A stretch of DNA of 54,039 nt from positions 10,847,216-10,901,254 of the forward strand of contig CM012953.1 of assembly GCA_000181795.3 (NCBI GenBank), read 5' to 3'. The notes under the pieces were generated by a model. It made no database searches. It worked only from the letters and a program-made list of their open reading frames with translations, and was not told the DNA's origin. Shown piece by piece: positions 1 through 12,924 of this stretch. The number at the start of each line of letters is the position of its first letter. The stretch's first letter is position 1. A program made the position numbers and the translations under genes. The DNA is from Trichinella spiralis (Eukaryota; Nematoda; Enoplea; Trichinellida; Trichinellidae).

Positions 1-122
1 TCTTTCCGTTGCTGTTCATGAAATGACAAATTTGTGCTCATAAAATCATAATAGTATTTATTCCACTCATCAGGATTCATTTCTTCTCGGAATCGGTGCC
101 AAAAATGGACAATATCCATCAT
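1..122 (-). CDS. 5' part of a second frame overlapping the 309-aa gene, cut by the window edge
   Basis: On the minus strand a frame opens with two ATGs (122 and 119) and is open to the window edge, giving 40 residues beginning MMDIVHFWHRFREEMNPDEW. It overlaps the end of the 309-aa frame by about 50 nt in another phase. The segment around PDEWNKYYYDFMSTN has a faint likeness to the tryptophan-containing start of COA8 (cytochrome c oxidase assembly factor 8), but this is too short to claim. It may be a separate cistron, or the next exon of the upstream gene joined through the 158-86 intron. Confidence 0.4.
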   Translation of the reverse strand, partial: MMDIVHFWHRFREEMNPDEWNKYYYDFMSTNLSFHEQQRK

Positions 123-999
123 CCGCTTTCAATGGATACCATCTATCATCACTTTCACCTGTATTTTGAAAATCGTTGACCTTTTTTGAACAATTCAGGC
201 CATGTTCCAGTGTTTCCAATTGAACATCAGTTAAGCTCGTCACATTTTCCATGTTGATCAAATATTTTAACACCATTTCACACGCAATGTTAAAAAACGA
301 TGGATAATTATTTATATGCAAAAAAATTAGTATTGCCGCATCAATACTTCTATCATCTTCTCCAATAATAGAAACTTTCTTTTTCAAAAAATGTATCTGA
401 ACATTGGCCATCATTTCTATTGTATGCTTGAAATGTATGTTCCTCTCTTGAAAATCTTCCAACATTTTTTCTGGTATATCCAAATAAACTTGCTTATAAC
501 CATACCTTCCTGTCGAAAATATCCCAGGCACATCAGTCTTCTGCTCTTTCAACCATCCTTGAATAATATGATAATAACGATACTTCGGATTCCTTGGATT
601 ATAAATGAACTTTGAATGACCAGATGATTTTGTTTGAATTGGCTTGTTTTCACTAGTGATTCCATTGCTTGAGATGTCATTTATAAATTTTTTGTTATCC
701 TTCTCAGAAGCTTCCAAACCGGCACACTGATAGCATTTGTCTATCAGTTTTCCAAGTTTGGGAAACATTCGATCTTGAACATCAGTGCCAACAACGATAC
801 TTTTCAAATAACGTAAAGTACAATAAAAATCTATTACCTCTTTGAAAGAAAGGCATTCCAATGTTTCATAGTCAGGTTCGAGGATGTCGACAAATTCTTC
901 TATTAAATTGAATAAATCACAGTTGTACTTCTTCTTCTTCACTGAGTTGGTAATTTCTTCAATGAAGGCAACTGTGTTAAACCACCGTTCGTTCATCAT
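70..999 (-). CDS. Unrecognised 309-aa protein (single open frame)
   Basis: An uninterrupted frame starts at an ATG at 999 (MMNERWFNTV) and stops at 70. I do not recognise the family. The protein is soluble-looking, with an acidic N-terminal third, a basic, aromatic middle segment (YNPRNPKYRYYHIIQGW, about residues 133-149) and a helix-rich C-terminal half. No signal peptide or membrane segment is visible. The AT-rich codon use matches the other host genes. The 3' end is uncertain: a minus-strand intron from 158 to 86 (donor GTGAAAG, acceptor CCGAG, 73 nt) would skip the stop and join in phase to the downstream frame of the next feature. Without that intron the two frames overlap. That it is a real gene is likely; its role is unknown. 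Confidence 0.6.
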   Translation of the reverse strand: MMNERWFNTVAFIEEITNSVKKKKYNCDLFNLIEEFVDILEPDYETLECLSFKEVIDFYCTLRYLKSIVVGTDVQDRMFPKLGKLIDKCYQCAGLEASEKDNKKFINDISSNGITSENKPIQTKSSGHSKFIYNPRNPKYRYYHIIQGWLKEQKTDVPGIFSTGRYGYKQVYLDIPEKMLEDFQERNIHFKHTIEMMANVQIHFLKKKVSIIGEDDRSIDAAILIFLHINNYPSFFNIACEMVLKYLINMENVTSLTDVQLETLEHGLNCSKKVNDFQNTGESDDRWYPLKADDGYCPFLAPIPRRNES

Positions 1000-2756
1000 T
1001 GTGTTTAAAGTACCGACCGCACGGCAACACAGACAAACAGAAAATGAACATCTGAGCTTGAAGCTACCTTTAAATAGGCTTAAGTTGAATTAACATGCGC
1101 TCAGGTTCAGCATTACAATTTTCTACTGTACGTTTTCTTATTTGCAGTCGTTGTTGTTTATTATTTTTTCAAAAAATAATTTGTTTTCTCGCGTAAATTG
1201 CATTATTTCTCAGCAGCGGTATTTTCTTTGGAAAAAATTATTTGAGTAATGCTAATAATTATCAATTGTGTTGGTTTATTTAGTTTGTATAAATAAAAAA
1301 TCACAGACAACTGACTGTTTGAAGCAGAGGCTGACTGAGTTTGTTTGTTTTTTGAAAACTTTTATCTACTGTTCTTTTCAAAACGCTTTTTCCTACTTTT
1401 AAATTTTAATATAGAGTTCTGAAAGTGTTCTGAATTTATAACAAATGAGTGCCTTCCTTGCCAACTTCCGCCATTGACCATTATTTGCCTTCCGCACATC
1501 AGGACAAGCCGACGCCTTGCAGACAGGACAACGGTCTGCTACTGAGAAATGGAGGAACGTGGCCGCTCGCCTGTCTCGGACAGGCAAATTGCCCTTCTGA
1601 GTCGTGGATTTGGTCGTGCTGCTGTCGGACGTCTTTCTGGGGTTCCCGTTGCGCCCAGCGGCGTGGGACAAACTAATGCACACACTGGACATGAGACACT
1701 TCTTCAGGCAACACTTCAACCCGGTCTTCCATCGCTCGCTTCTGCTGGCCGATTTGCTTCCACTTTTATAGCAACTGCAACAGGAATATCATATGTTGAC
1801 ATGTAAATGTGTTCGTAAACACGCCTAGTCCTGTGACAGTTCTCACGTATCCGTTGTAAGTTCCAAGCATTGTTCATTGCATTAATGTTTGATCTTTATA
1901 CCTGCATAATCCTGACACTGGGCATGTGTGCAATCACCTTTGACGCTGACCAACGATCTTCACTGCATTCCCAGGAATTTGTAACAAACCTCTCACCATT
2001 TTATAATAATTATTACAATCTGTATTAAATGTGTACATGAAAACAAAGGTACTAATACAGATTATTGGCTCTTATCACATGTTTGCAAAAATTATACCAC
2101 CGCATATCTGGTAGCATTTACATTCAGTCCATTGTGCAGTTGATTTTGCTCTTTTTTCTAAAAATCAGTCTGACTTATCAAGAATTAAACGAAACAATGA
2201 CCAATAAAGAATAAATAAAAACAAAATAACAACCACACATTAATTTCAAGCGAAAAAGATACCCGCCTTTTGTCGATAAATCACTTAAGTATTACAGTAA
2301 CTAATAAATAACAATCAAGAATAAATCAGGACAAACAATATTGCATGTGTTGCTTATTCTATTCAAGAATTTAAAATGAATATTTCATTTACATATTTTA
2401 CTTATGAAATAATAACTAAATAACCAAATAACATACTGTAATCATATAAATACATATTTATACCTGCAATTCATTAATTTGTGATCTTTTGTAGCGAAGT
2501 TTTATCATTTCATTTAATTTTTATTCCCCATTTTCAGACTGTTGAGATGTCTTTTTAGTAAGTAACTTCAAATTCTTGAGAATTTATTATTTTATTTATG
2601 TTTACGTAAAAACATCTGAAAATCATTGCTTCGTTTTTTTTCTTAATTTGGGACTAATTTGCAATTTTTGATTCTGTTTTTGCAATTGATTGCCAACGTG
2701 AAGGCTTTTAACAATTTGTTCCTGTCATTTATTAAATAAATATTGTTTATTTTCAG
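1000..2756. other. Intergenic region with a GC-richer island
   Basis: This separates the minus-strand gene ending upstream from the plus-strand DDX49 gene, so both may be driven from here. Most of it is AT-rich. The stretch from about 1440 to 1810 is clearly GC-richer and is open in several frames on both strands (85 aa plus at 1549-1806, 106 aa minus at 1719-1399). None of these resembles a family I know. It could be a decayed transposon piece or an unrecognised exon. Nothing else stands out. Confidence 0.5.
2750..2756 (+). promoter_or_regulatory. Likely (trans-)splice acceptor ahead of DDX49
   Basis: TTTTCAG follows a pyrimidine-rich stretch and ends 22 nt before the chosen start codon. 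In nematodes this position is typical of a spliced-leader acceptor, but an upstream 5'UTR exon would look the same. Its main value is to favour the ATG at 2779 over the one at 2743. Confidence 0.4.
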
Positions 2757-2778
2757 ACTATTTTTATTATTTATCGTA

Positions 2779-4393
2779 ATGTCCGTTGGAAAGATCATCA
2801 AAAAAGAAACAAGAACTTCGTTACATGATCTTGGCTTGAGCAGTTGGCTTGTTGAACAGTGCGCTGTTATGGGCATTGTTGAACCATCTCCTGTACAGCT
2901 GAATTGCATTCCAGAAATATTAATTGGTAAAGATGCTATAGGCTGTTCGAAAACTGGCACTGGAAAAACGCTTGCTTTTGCGATTCCAATAATACAGCGT
3001 CTTAGCGAGGATCCTTACGGAATTTATGCGTTAGTTTTAACTCCTTCAAGAGAGCTTGCGTTCCAGATTGGTGAGCAATTTCAAGTGTTGGGCAAGCCGC
3101 TTGGTTTGCGTACGAGCATTGTTGTTGGAGGTTTATTTTACTGTTATTTTTTCTAATTTATGATGAGAAGATAGTTGTTTATGAAAGAACCATTTATATA
3201 GGAAGAGATATGATTGAACAAGCGAATGAAATAGCTAACCAGCCACATATTTTAATTGCTACTCCTGGTCGCTTGGCTGATCACATTTTATCTAGAAGTG
3301 ATGAAAATTGGTTTCACAAGATTAAATTTTTTGTTTTGGATGAAGCCGACCGTCTTTTGGATGGTCAGTACGATTTGCAACTTGAAACTATTATTGAAAA
3401 ATTGCCAAAAGAGCGTCAAACTCTGTTATTCAGGTAATTATGGAGCAACAGCGGCATTCTGTTGTTAGCAGTGTAATGTTCAAAGAAGTTGCAGTGGATT
3501 AATATTTTTTGTCTTTTTTTTGCTGCAGTGCAACAATTACAGATGCGTTGTGCAGGTTGCAAGAATTAAGTGTAAAGAAGCCATTTTTTTGGCAGGAACA
3601 GAGTTGCACGGTAACCGTAGATACTTTGGAGCAACGGTACGTATTGTGTCCTAAAAGCGTGAAAGATGCATACGTGACATACGTGGTGAAGTTATTTACT
3701 GACAAAAATCCCCAAAGTTCGGTGCTTATTTTTTCCCATTCTTGTTATGAATGTCAAGCGTTGACTTTGATGTTTGCTGACTTGGGCTTCAAGGTGGGAG
3801 CACTGCACTCGATGATTTCACAACGGGAACGTTTGTCTTCTTTTAATTTGTTCAAATCGAATCAGTTGAAGGTGAACAATTAGTTGATCAGTTTGCTGTT
3901 GTTCATTTTGTGATGAAAATAATTTCAGATTTTAATATGCACAGATGTTGCATCCAGAGGTTTGGATTTGCCTTTTGTGGATCTGGTGATCAATCACAAC
4001 ATTCCTGCGGTGGCGAAAACTTACATCCACCGAGTGGGACGTTCGGCACGTGCAGGGCGTAGTGGGCGTGCGGTCACTTTCATCACCCAGTATGATATTG
4101 CTTTATTGCAAGCAATTGAGAAGGCGATTAATTGTCAGATGAACGAATTAAAAGTCAATGACAAAAAAGTATCCAACTATGTGACGGAAGTGCTGGTGGC
4201 GAAACGGGAAGCGATACTGAAGATGGATGAACAACATTTTGGGGAACGACGTGCGATCAACCGTAGGAAGGAGATGATTCTTTCTGGATTGGATCCCGAA
4301 GATGTGGACAGATTTCTGGAAAGGCGCAAAGATCGAAAGCAATCGAAAGATAAATCCGACATGAGTGGTTCATTGAAAAGGAAGAAATTGTAA
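2779..4393 (+). CDS. DDX49: DEAD-box RNA helicase, DDX49/Dbp8 family
   Basis: ATP-dependent RNA helicase of the DDX49/Dbp8 group, which in yeast acts with Esf2 in 18S rRNA processing in the nucleolus. Exons: 2779-3130, 3202-3433, 3529-3871, 3929-4393; all phases agree, giving 463 aa, close to the family length. Motifs seen: Q motif near residues 32-45, Walker A GCSKTGTGKT at 55-64 (serine in place of the usual alanine before KTG), PSREL, TPGRL at 138-142, DEAD at 164-167, SAT at 195-197 split by intron 2, RGLD at 319-322 and HRVGRSARAG from 343. The C-terminus is basic, fitting nucleolar location. An in-frame ATG at 2743 lies before a TTTTCAG at 2750-2756 that looks like a cis- or trans-splice acceptor, so 2779 is the better start. 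Confidence 0.93.
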
Positions 4394-7300
4394 AAATAAG
4401 CAGATAACTTTGCTTTTGAAATGAATATTTATTTTAAATGTTCGTAATTTTTTTTTGAAAGAATTGTATTTCTAATATCTACGATTTTTCATTTTAACTA
4501 TGGTTATGTGAGTAAAAAATACGAATAAATCTCAAGAGAAAGTTTAGATTTTTTTTTAAATGAAATAATTCACTGCTGATTCGAATACCATTTGAATAAT
4601 TTGTTACTGTTAATAAAATACAGTCTTCAGTAATTATTTAAATTCGTCATTACTACTTTCTTTATGTTTGCTGTTGAACTCAATCTCAAAACTTTAAAAG
4701 CAGAATTACTTCAGAATATGAAATTTAAATCCAGTTAATATTTTTGAAAAATTTGCTTTTCAGTTTGTAGATTTCACTTATATATTGACCAATATAATTG
4801 TTTGAAACGTTAGCAATTGAAATTATTATATTCATGAATATATGCATTTCTTGATAAATGAATTCACATTAGTTTAGATTACAGACGAATATTTCAGTTG
4901 AATCGATTGGCAGCAAATATTGCTTGATACTTTGGATTATTATTTAAATATTTATTTTGACTAGATAATGTTTATAATATTGAACTTGAGAACAAACGTT
5001 GGAATGGTGTAAAAAAACAGTTGAATAGCAAATTATTTATTTATTGAACCGTATGATTGTTGTTGTTGTTGTTGTTGTTGTTACTGAAGAAAAAGCTGAA
5101 TTGATTGATCCACGCTGAGATATTTGCATTTAGAACGTTACCAATCGGTTCTGTTTGTTGGCAAGTGATCGTAATGATGAGAAGAACGACTTGCATAAGC
5201 ACTCGTAAGGAGTGACGACAATTTTCACTTAATTGATTCCCCAGTGACCAGCTTTGACTCGTTAGCGGCTACTTTTTTTTCATCCTTCAATTATCCAATT
5301 ATTCTTACGCCACTTGTGATCGTCGACTATGGTCGACTTAATTCGACCTGACCGACCAACCCTGACCACTCCAGGGACGACGAATGAGAATCGATTCTCC
5401 AACCAAACAGCTTCCTTCCTCCAGTTGGTAACGAGCCGGATGCGATTTCATCCTTTGTTGGAATATGCAAACCGAACTGATTTCTCTTTTTCTTGAAAAA
5501 TGCTGTTTCAATTGAGCACAATATAAAAATATCTGCATTCATTTCTCTTGAAATGTAAGAGAAATAAAATAGCACCAAAGTTTCCGATCTGTCATGCGAC
5601 AATTAACGTTGCCATAGGCGGAGAATAAAAAACTTTACATCCAATTTTATTAATCTTTTTTTCAAATTATTTATTTGCCATCTGAAAAAGGCTATTTTGT
5701 AAACGTATTTCACATTTCAATTATCCATAAGTAGTAAGTAAGTCATAATTTCGATAAAATTGCACTGGAATAATGAATCCAGTTTGAAATTTTTAATAAA
5801 TGCCTGCAATTTGCAGTTTGAAAATTTCAAAGCATCAATTTTCTATTTTGCTATTTTTACTGATTTGTTGCTAATCAAAATTTTATTTTTATTTATTTAA
5901 ATTTAGAATATAAAAAGTGTAAATAAATTTAATAATTGCACAGAAAAGAAAATGAGAAATTGAAATTTTATATAAATTATAATTATTAACATTTCTTTCA
6001 TTATTTGGGACAAATTTAAAAATATGCAGCAATGTATTCAGCATTGATTGCACCTTCTTAATTTAGAAGCGATTATCAGATTTCACCCTCATTATTAAGT
6101 ATCCAATCAATATAAGCTATAAAACTGTTATTATGTCACGAATACTGATGCGCAGTTCAAATAGTACATGACAAGTTGAAAATTTTAAGCTGCTATATTA
6201 AAGTAATATGCTCAAACGAAATATTGAACAACGCCCAAAAATTACATATTAAGCATATTACGTGAAATTATTTTATGTGTTTGTTATTAATTACAAATTT
6301 TTGACCTCACTATTATAAAGTAAAATTAATAACGATGCAAATTTTCAACAGTCACTCAGCCAAATTCAGATTTTATCAGATTAAACTGATTGTTAATTTG
6401 TGTTTAAACATCATATTGGCATTATCAATAATGAGGTGCATCTTTTTTGGTGTAGAAAGTTTAAAATAGACTAAAAGTTTCAAAATTATTCAAAAAATCA
6501 TTTTCGCTTATAGATGTCACTGTTTATGGTTTTCATAATACTAACAAAATATATAAATATATAGATAATTGATATTTTTTCTAAAAAAATGATCAAAAGT
6601 AAATAAATGCTTCAATTTATATTTATATATTTTTTCAATAGCATTTGTAAAGCATACAAAATGCTTGCTAATAAAACGCATAAGTTAAATGATGTACTAT
6701 CAATATCTGTATACAAATAATAAAGTAGCTTTAGTTATGTGCCGTAACTGAAACAATAATAATTGAAAAGTATTAAATAAAATACTCGAAATAAATAAAA
6801 ATACGTAAACATAATAAAATTATCAAAATCAAATACTCAACATTTAAAGTTTTTTCACAGTTTAAAATCCAACTGCTTTGAAAAATGAAGTTTGCACAAA
6901 TGAAAAACATGACAAAGCACTGTACTATTGGTCGAACATTGGCAGTATAATTTGCATTTGAGAAAGCATAAGATTTATTGATTTACAGCTTGTATTAACT
7001 TTACAAGAATTCAACTATTTTAGTTGATTTATTCATCAGTAAATTAGGTGCGAAATTTACAAAAAAAAAAGAACGACTCTGAAATTCAGCTTCATAATAA
7101 TGATTATTTTGTAGCTGCTAAGAATGACATCGAAATAATTTTATTTAAATTACTGTTTAATTCACAGCTCCATTCGACATCCTAATACAATGTTCTTTTT
7201 TATAAACCATCATTGGCTAAATTTTTAATTACTAAGAATAGAACTGCTTTAGCTAGGTATACACGTGTGTGTGCGCGCATGTGTTCATGAAAATACTGCA

Positions 7301-10101
7301 TTTGCAAAATTTTTAATGAAATATAGCAATTGCATTAAAAAATCACATTTTAAATAATTATAGACAATATATCTAATGTAATATAAGTAAATTTTTTTCT
7401 TATTCTAACTGATTTCAATAAAAATAACATTTTATCATTCAAATAAAGTTTGCTATTGTTCGTCTATTTAATATAATAGCATTGTAAATTAACTTTAGGA
7501 AATACATTACAATATTTTTTCAAGTTGGCTGTTCGGCCAACATTTGCAAACACTTGGCAACTGATTAAATAATACCGTGTTTTCTATTAAATTTCACCCT
7601 TTTTTAAAGAATACAAAGAGTAGCTTTGGATTTCATTGAAGATTACTCTCATTTTTCACATTTGTAAAACGCAAGTTACACGACGACGACTTATTGGCTA
7701 TAAAGATGATTAGTCATGTGAGAATTGAGAGATCTGACAGTATTGACAATCAACACTCCATTGGGTCCATGACAAATTATAAGTTAATTACGTTGATAAG
7801 CACTGACAAATTGTAAATAATTACATGCAAAGGGCGTGAGTGTGACGATAATCATAACAATAGCTACATGATTTACAATCATACTTGATATTTTTTCTCA
7901 ATAACCATCTAAATTAAAAATGTTTGCTTATAACGTTGTACTAATTATGTTTCGCATATTTGATTCATGATAACTTTATAAGTTCAGCATGACAGTTGAA
8001 CATTAAGTAAAGAATGAATTTTTGCAACAGTTTAGTCAATTACAAATTAGTTGCTGCTTTGAATTATTTTAGTTTGCTGCGTAAAAAGCAAGTTTTACAC
8101 TTGATGGAGACTGTTTTGAACAAATTGCAATATAGCTGTATCGTTTAATGGTTTAAAAAAATTTGGTTTGCGCTAAATTTTAAGGAAAGCTTTTTCCAAT
8201 CTATAAATTTGCTATGGTAACTTAATTTCACTTACGAAACAAGCTGCTTTTCTCTTCCTGAATTAATTTCATTAACATAAATTAAGATTCACATGCACTG
8301 TATAGGCAACATGGGATCGATTGAAACTCTTCCAAATGGTATTAAAAGAAAATTTTCCCAAGTAAAACTATCAGCATCAAATGAAAGAAAAATATTTTCA
8401 ATGATATTATTTTTGGTTTACTAAAATAAAAGGAAATGTTCATTTTTAAAATGAAATAATGCAAACAGCTATGTATTGCATTAGATAAATGCATTGTACA
8501 ATATTATATAATATATTTATACTTCGAAAAATGAAATTTTAAACTGCGAATTACAACGAATTTTATTTTTTGAAATTTAAACATTATACGTTGAATAACA
8601 GAAATTGACACAATTCGTTAAATAATATTAAAGCAGAAAATATATGGCGTTATTATATGATATAATTCAAATGGTTTAAAGTAAATCAAAATTTGATATA
8701 AATTTTTGCTTTTGTTTTATTTTATTATTTTGATTTAATTATTACATTATATGAATATTTATTAAACAGTATCAACTCATTTATTCACTTTAATTTAAAC
8801 GTCGCATTACTTAAGGTTTATTCTTGCAAGTAGATATACATATATAGATATATACATTTCTTTATAATTTAAACATATTTCAATAGGCATTCCTTTTCAA
8901 ATGCATGTGTTTATAATGCATATTAATATTAAACACTCAGTTGCTGATTAAATAAAATAAAATGAGTAAAGAACATTGCTAAAACAATAATCATGAAACT
9001 TTAGTCAACTTTTTATTTTTCATTTAGTATTATCATTATATTCTTTAAAATTTTAAGCTTCACTAATAAACGTTCAATTAATTTAAAACATTAGCTATTC
9101 ATTTATTTCATTTCATGCATTATCATTTTAAAGCTATTATGTAGAAGCATTTTTTAATGAATTTTTAATAGTTTTAAATTTTTAATCTGATAGCAGCCAA
9201 ATTTAGCTGTTGCGGATTGCCCTACTAACTTTTAAGTTTAAGTCAAAGTTGTTTTGTTTAAGTTTTCATGTGTTTTTATTATTTTTGAATATTCGAGCAT
9301 CCGTTTATTTATGCATCAATAAATAACTTCAAGGCAGACCTATAGGGCATCGATATATGCATATAGTATGAAAAAATACTAATGCAGTTCTTCAGATGCA
9401 TATACATTATGTATACGTGTCAAATATGAAAAGGTTATTTTAGTATTCATATTTTAATAAGTCAAACACATAAAATATTAAATGTCTGTAACTGTAACAT
9501 GAGCACCGCAATAATTTAAACTTGTGTGTAACATCAGTCTATAATAAGCAATATATTATGATGCTTTTCAAAATATTGAATTATTAAGATACTTAATGCA
9601 TAATTCATTTTTTGTTAATATAAATTTGCAACTTCATAAAATTGTTTTCTCCGATTTAATCCAAAAAGTAATATGATTAGGCTTAAAGTGCATTTTGTTT
9701 AAAATCAAACTTAAATGTTAAATTATTTGAATATAAGAAATGCAAACGAAACTATGAAAATGTTCTTCCCCCTGAGCAAAATAGCAGTGCATCTGGCGCC
9801 AATCAGCTTCATCTCTACGCAAACACCATTGATAGCCTTGTTAAGCAGCTTACTTGGCTTCGTTGACGAGCATCGATTGACAATGTTGAATGCAGCGGTA
9901 AATGGCCTCTTTTCTTCACTGATGAACTTCTTATTATCTATATCCACCTGAAGCGACCATCCGACGCGAATGAGAGCTCAGCTTTAAAGCAGAACGGGTG
10001 AAGATCAATTGCAATACAGCTAACTGCTTTTCCAACCACTTCGCACTTAGACCGTTTACTTGGCAACTAAATTTTGTTAAGAAAGCATTTAAGAAATTAA
10101 A
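4394..10101. other. Gene-poor AT-rich region upstream of the homeobox gene
   Basis: 5.7 kb with no convincing gene. It holds a TTG trinucleotide run at about 5057-5091 and two GC-richer islands: about 5320-5500, with a 54-codon plus-strand frame from the ATG at 5329, and about 9750-10060. The rest is AT-rich with short chance frames. Since the next gene is a developmental homeobox gene, this is a plausible home for enhancers or distant 5' exons; that is inference. Confidence 0.6.
5057..5091 (+). repeat. (TTG)n microsatellite
   Basis: About eleven tandem TTG units interrupt the AT-rich intergenic DNA. Simple repeat; no function can be inferred. Confidence 0.8.
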
Positions 10102-12825
10102 ATGCAAGCACCACCTTATGCCCACATTTTACAACAGTCAGTACCCAGTTTATCTAATGGTCTACATGCTTTTTATCTTCCAATTGTTCCATGCACTTAC
10201 TGGCGCCCAAGCTTTTACTTGCAGACGCGACGACTTCCAACACCTCATTCCATTGATGACATTCTAGGATTGAACAATGGTAAACTTCAGTATTTATCAA
10301 AAATTTTTTTTCTAAATTTGTTACTTTATTAATTTGTTTTAATTCTGATTTATTATTTGTTTATTTGTAAACGCATTTTAGCTTATAAAAAGCTGAAGAA
10401 AAAATTAATTTTTGAAGGTTTATATAATTCACAATGATTATTATTTTGTAACTTCTAACTAGAACATTTACTTTTTATTAAGGCTAAATTTACTTTATAT
10501 TAAGTTGGTTACAACTGACTTAAAATCAAAATCTTAAACTGTAAAAACCATCCATGCACTGATTTTTTTCAAAAAAACATCAACAAGCTGACAATTATGA
10601 GGTATATTTTAAATGTATGATTTAATTTCGAACTTTTATGATTCAATCCTTAATATTTTTGAAACTTATGCAAAATATCATTCAAAGTATAAAATCAGAT
10701 TATGAATTTAGTATAAGAATGGCGTATAAACTTTTCAATAGATGTTAAATGTCATGGCATTAACTGGCACTGCAACTAATAGAATTTCAGTAGTTACATT
10801 TTAAAATATTTTACTCTATATTAGTTATAAGCATATTACTTAAATATAAAAAGAAATATCAAAATATAATAAAGCAAAGTAAAATTTGAGATGCTGTTAC
10901 TATAAAAACATAAAAAATCTAATTATAAGAATATTATGAGCTAATTTTGGCAAGAAATTAATCTGAAAAGTATTCTGTACATTCCAATTTCAATAATCAG
11001 TGCTTTTGCAAAAATTTGATGCAAAAAATTTTAAACATGGCCTCTGCTGTAGTTTTCAATACAGTTAGCTTTATGTTTAATATTTAAAAAGTTATTATTG
11101 AAGAGAATAAATTTTGCTAACTGCTTCTTCTGATATTACTTTTACCATTATTCATGTAATATGCATTAAGAATCATACAACTGCTGTTTTTTCTGCAGAT
11201 GTTATTCAACAATTAAAATTAAATGGCAATGTCTTACAACTGTCAATTAGAGCTTCCAATCTTACACTATATATATATATTAATTTTTAATGATATTAAT
11301 TAAAAATATAGCAGCAAAAATATGTTATGTAATCAAAAAATATTTTAAAATTTCATTTCAATCAATAGCATTTAAGCAGAAACATTTAATTCTAATCTTA
11401 AGTTAGTATTGAATTTTAAGTGTGTTATCATTTACTGTCCACTCAAGAGAGGACTCTGGGTCAAAAGAATGCAAGAAAGCGTGATATTTCAAAAGCAAAA
11501 ACAATGATAGCTTAATAACTTGACTCATTTATAACAAAATTAATCTTGTCATCAGAGATATTTCAATAATGCTTAGGTTCTAAATGCTGCATAATGTTAA
11601 TGAGGTTTGAAATTTTATGCTCAAAATTTTGGCTTTATTTGTTCTATTTAAATTAAAAGCAAAAAATAGAATTATAATTTTCAAAAAGCCATGTTGATGC
11701 AGAATATTACAGTATACCATTTTGAAACAGTGGGATTTGATTGTTTTCATTATAATTGTGTCTGACATTTAGCAGCAATCATTGACACGTAAGACGTGAT
11801 AAGCTGCTATGAAGACACCCCAGCCCACCTCATCAGCCAATTATCTACTGAAATCAATAATTAACAGCTAACATGAACAAGATGATAATGAAGATGACAA
11901 CAATAATTAATCCCTAATTGTCTACAGATTACATTGCCAGACGCTCAGTAGCGTTGAACTAGACTATCAATTTCAACGTTGAAAAGCAATGCTCACTTAA
12001 ACTCTTCAAAGCAAAAACGGGCTTCAAACGCCATCATTAATATATCATCCAATAAGATTCAATGACTTACTGTAACTTTATCATATAAATGATCAATAAT
12101 AAAAGCTAAATGAAATAAAGCTGCTGTTTATAGACAATTAGTAAGTTCTCATCTTTAAAACAGCAAAATTAATAATAAAGTCAAATTTCTACACTGTAAT
12201 TTGAATTTAAAGTTTTAAAAAGCAAAATTAATACTAAATTTAATTGTTATAAGAATAATATAAATAGTTTATTAATATATAAGAAAACACTTTAATAAAA
12301 AAGTAAGACTATGGATTTTCTTTCTTTTCATGCCATAAAAAGATGAAATTGTTAAATATGACATCAATTTCAATAAGTGATTCATTCAATAAAAGAATAG
12401 CTTGGAGTATTTGAAAGCAATAGCCATTTTCTACTTAAGTGAAGTATCATTTTATCAAGACTTCTTGTAGAAGTGGCTTCAAAGCTTTTTCTTAGCATTA
12501 ATAAATCTTTTATTATTGTTCAGCGTTTTGCAGCATCTTTGCAATATTTAGCTCTTATTAAATAAGAACATTAAAATTGTCTCTAGCTTTTTCATTTTAC
12601 AAATAAACGGCTGAAATGATGATATTTTTAAAATCAAAATTTAAAACTAAACATTATTTAACCAATAATCTGTTTGAAATAAAGAAATGTTACAAATTTT
12701 TGCAATTAACTGTATTATTTCCATTACAGATAATTGTGCCCATTCTGATATTTCACATATAAAAAAACGCATCATCAATATTATCTTTACTTATTAATAA
12801 CTACAGTATTTTAAAACAAAATATG

Positions 12826-12924
<99 letters not shown>

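Noticed and set aside
2743-2778. Upstream in-frame ATG of DDX49
   Set aside because: It lies before a strong acceptor and adds a hydrophobic leader unknown in the family.
12827-12924. AC/AT tract as a possible CRISPR or origin element
   Set aside because: A plain dinucleotide microsatellite; no spacers and a eukaryotic context.
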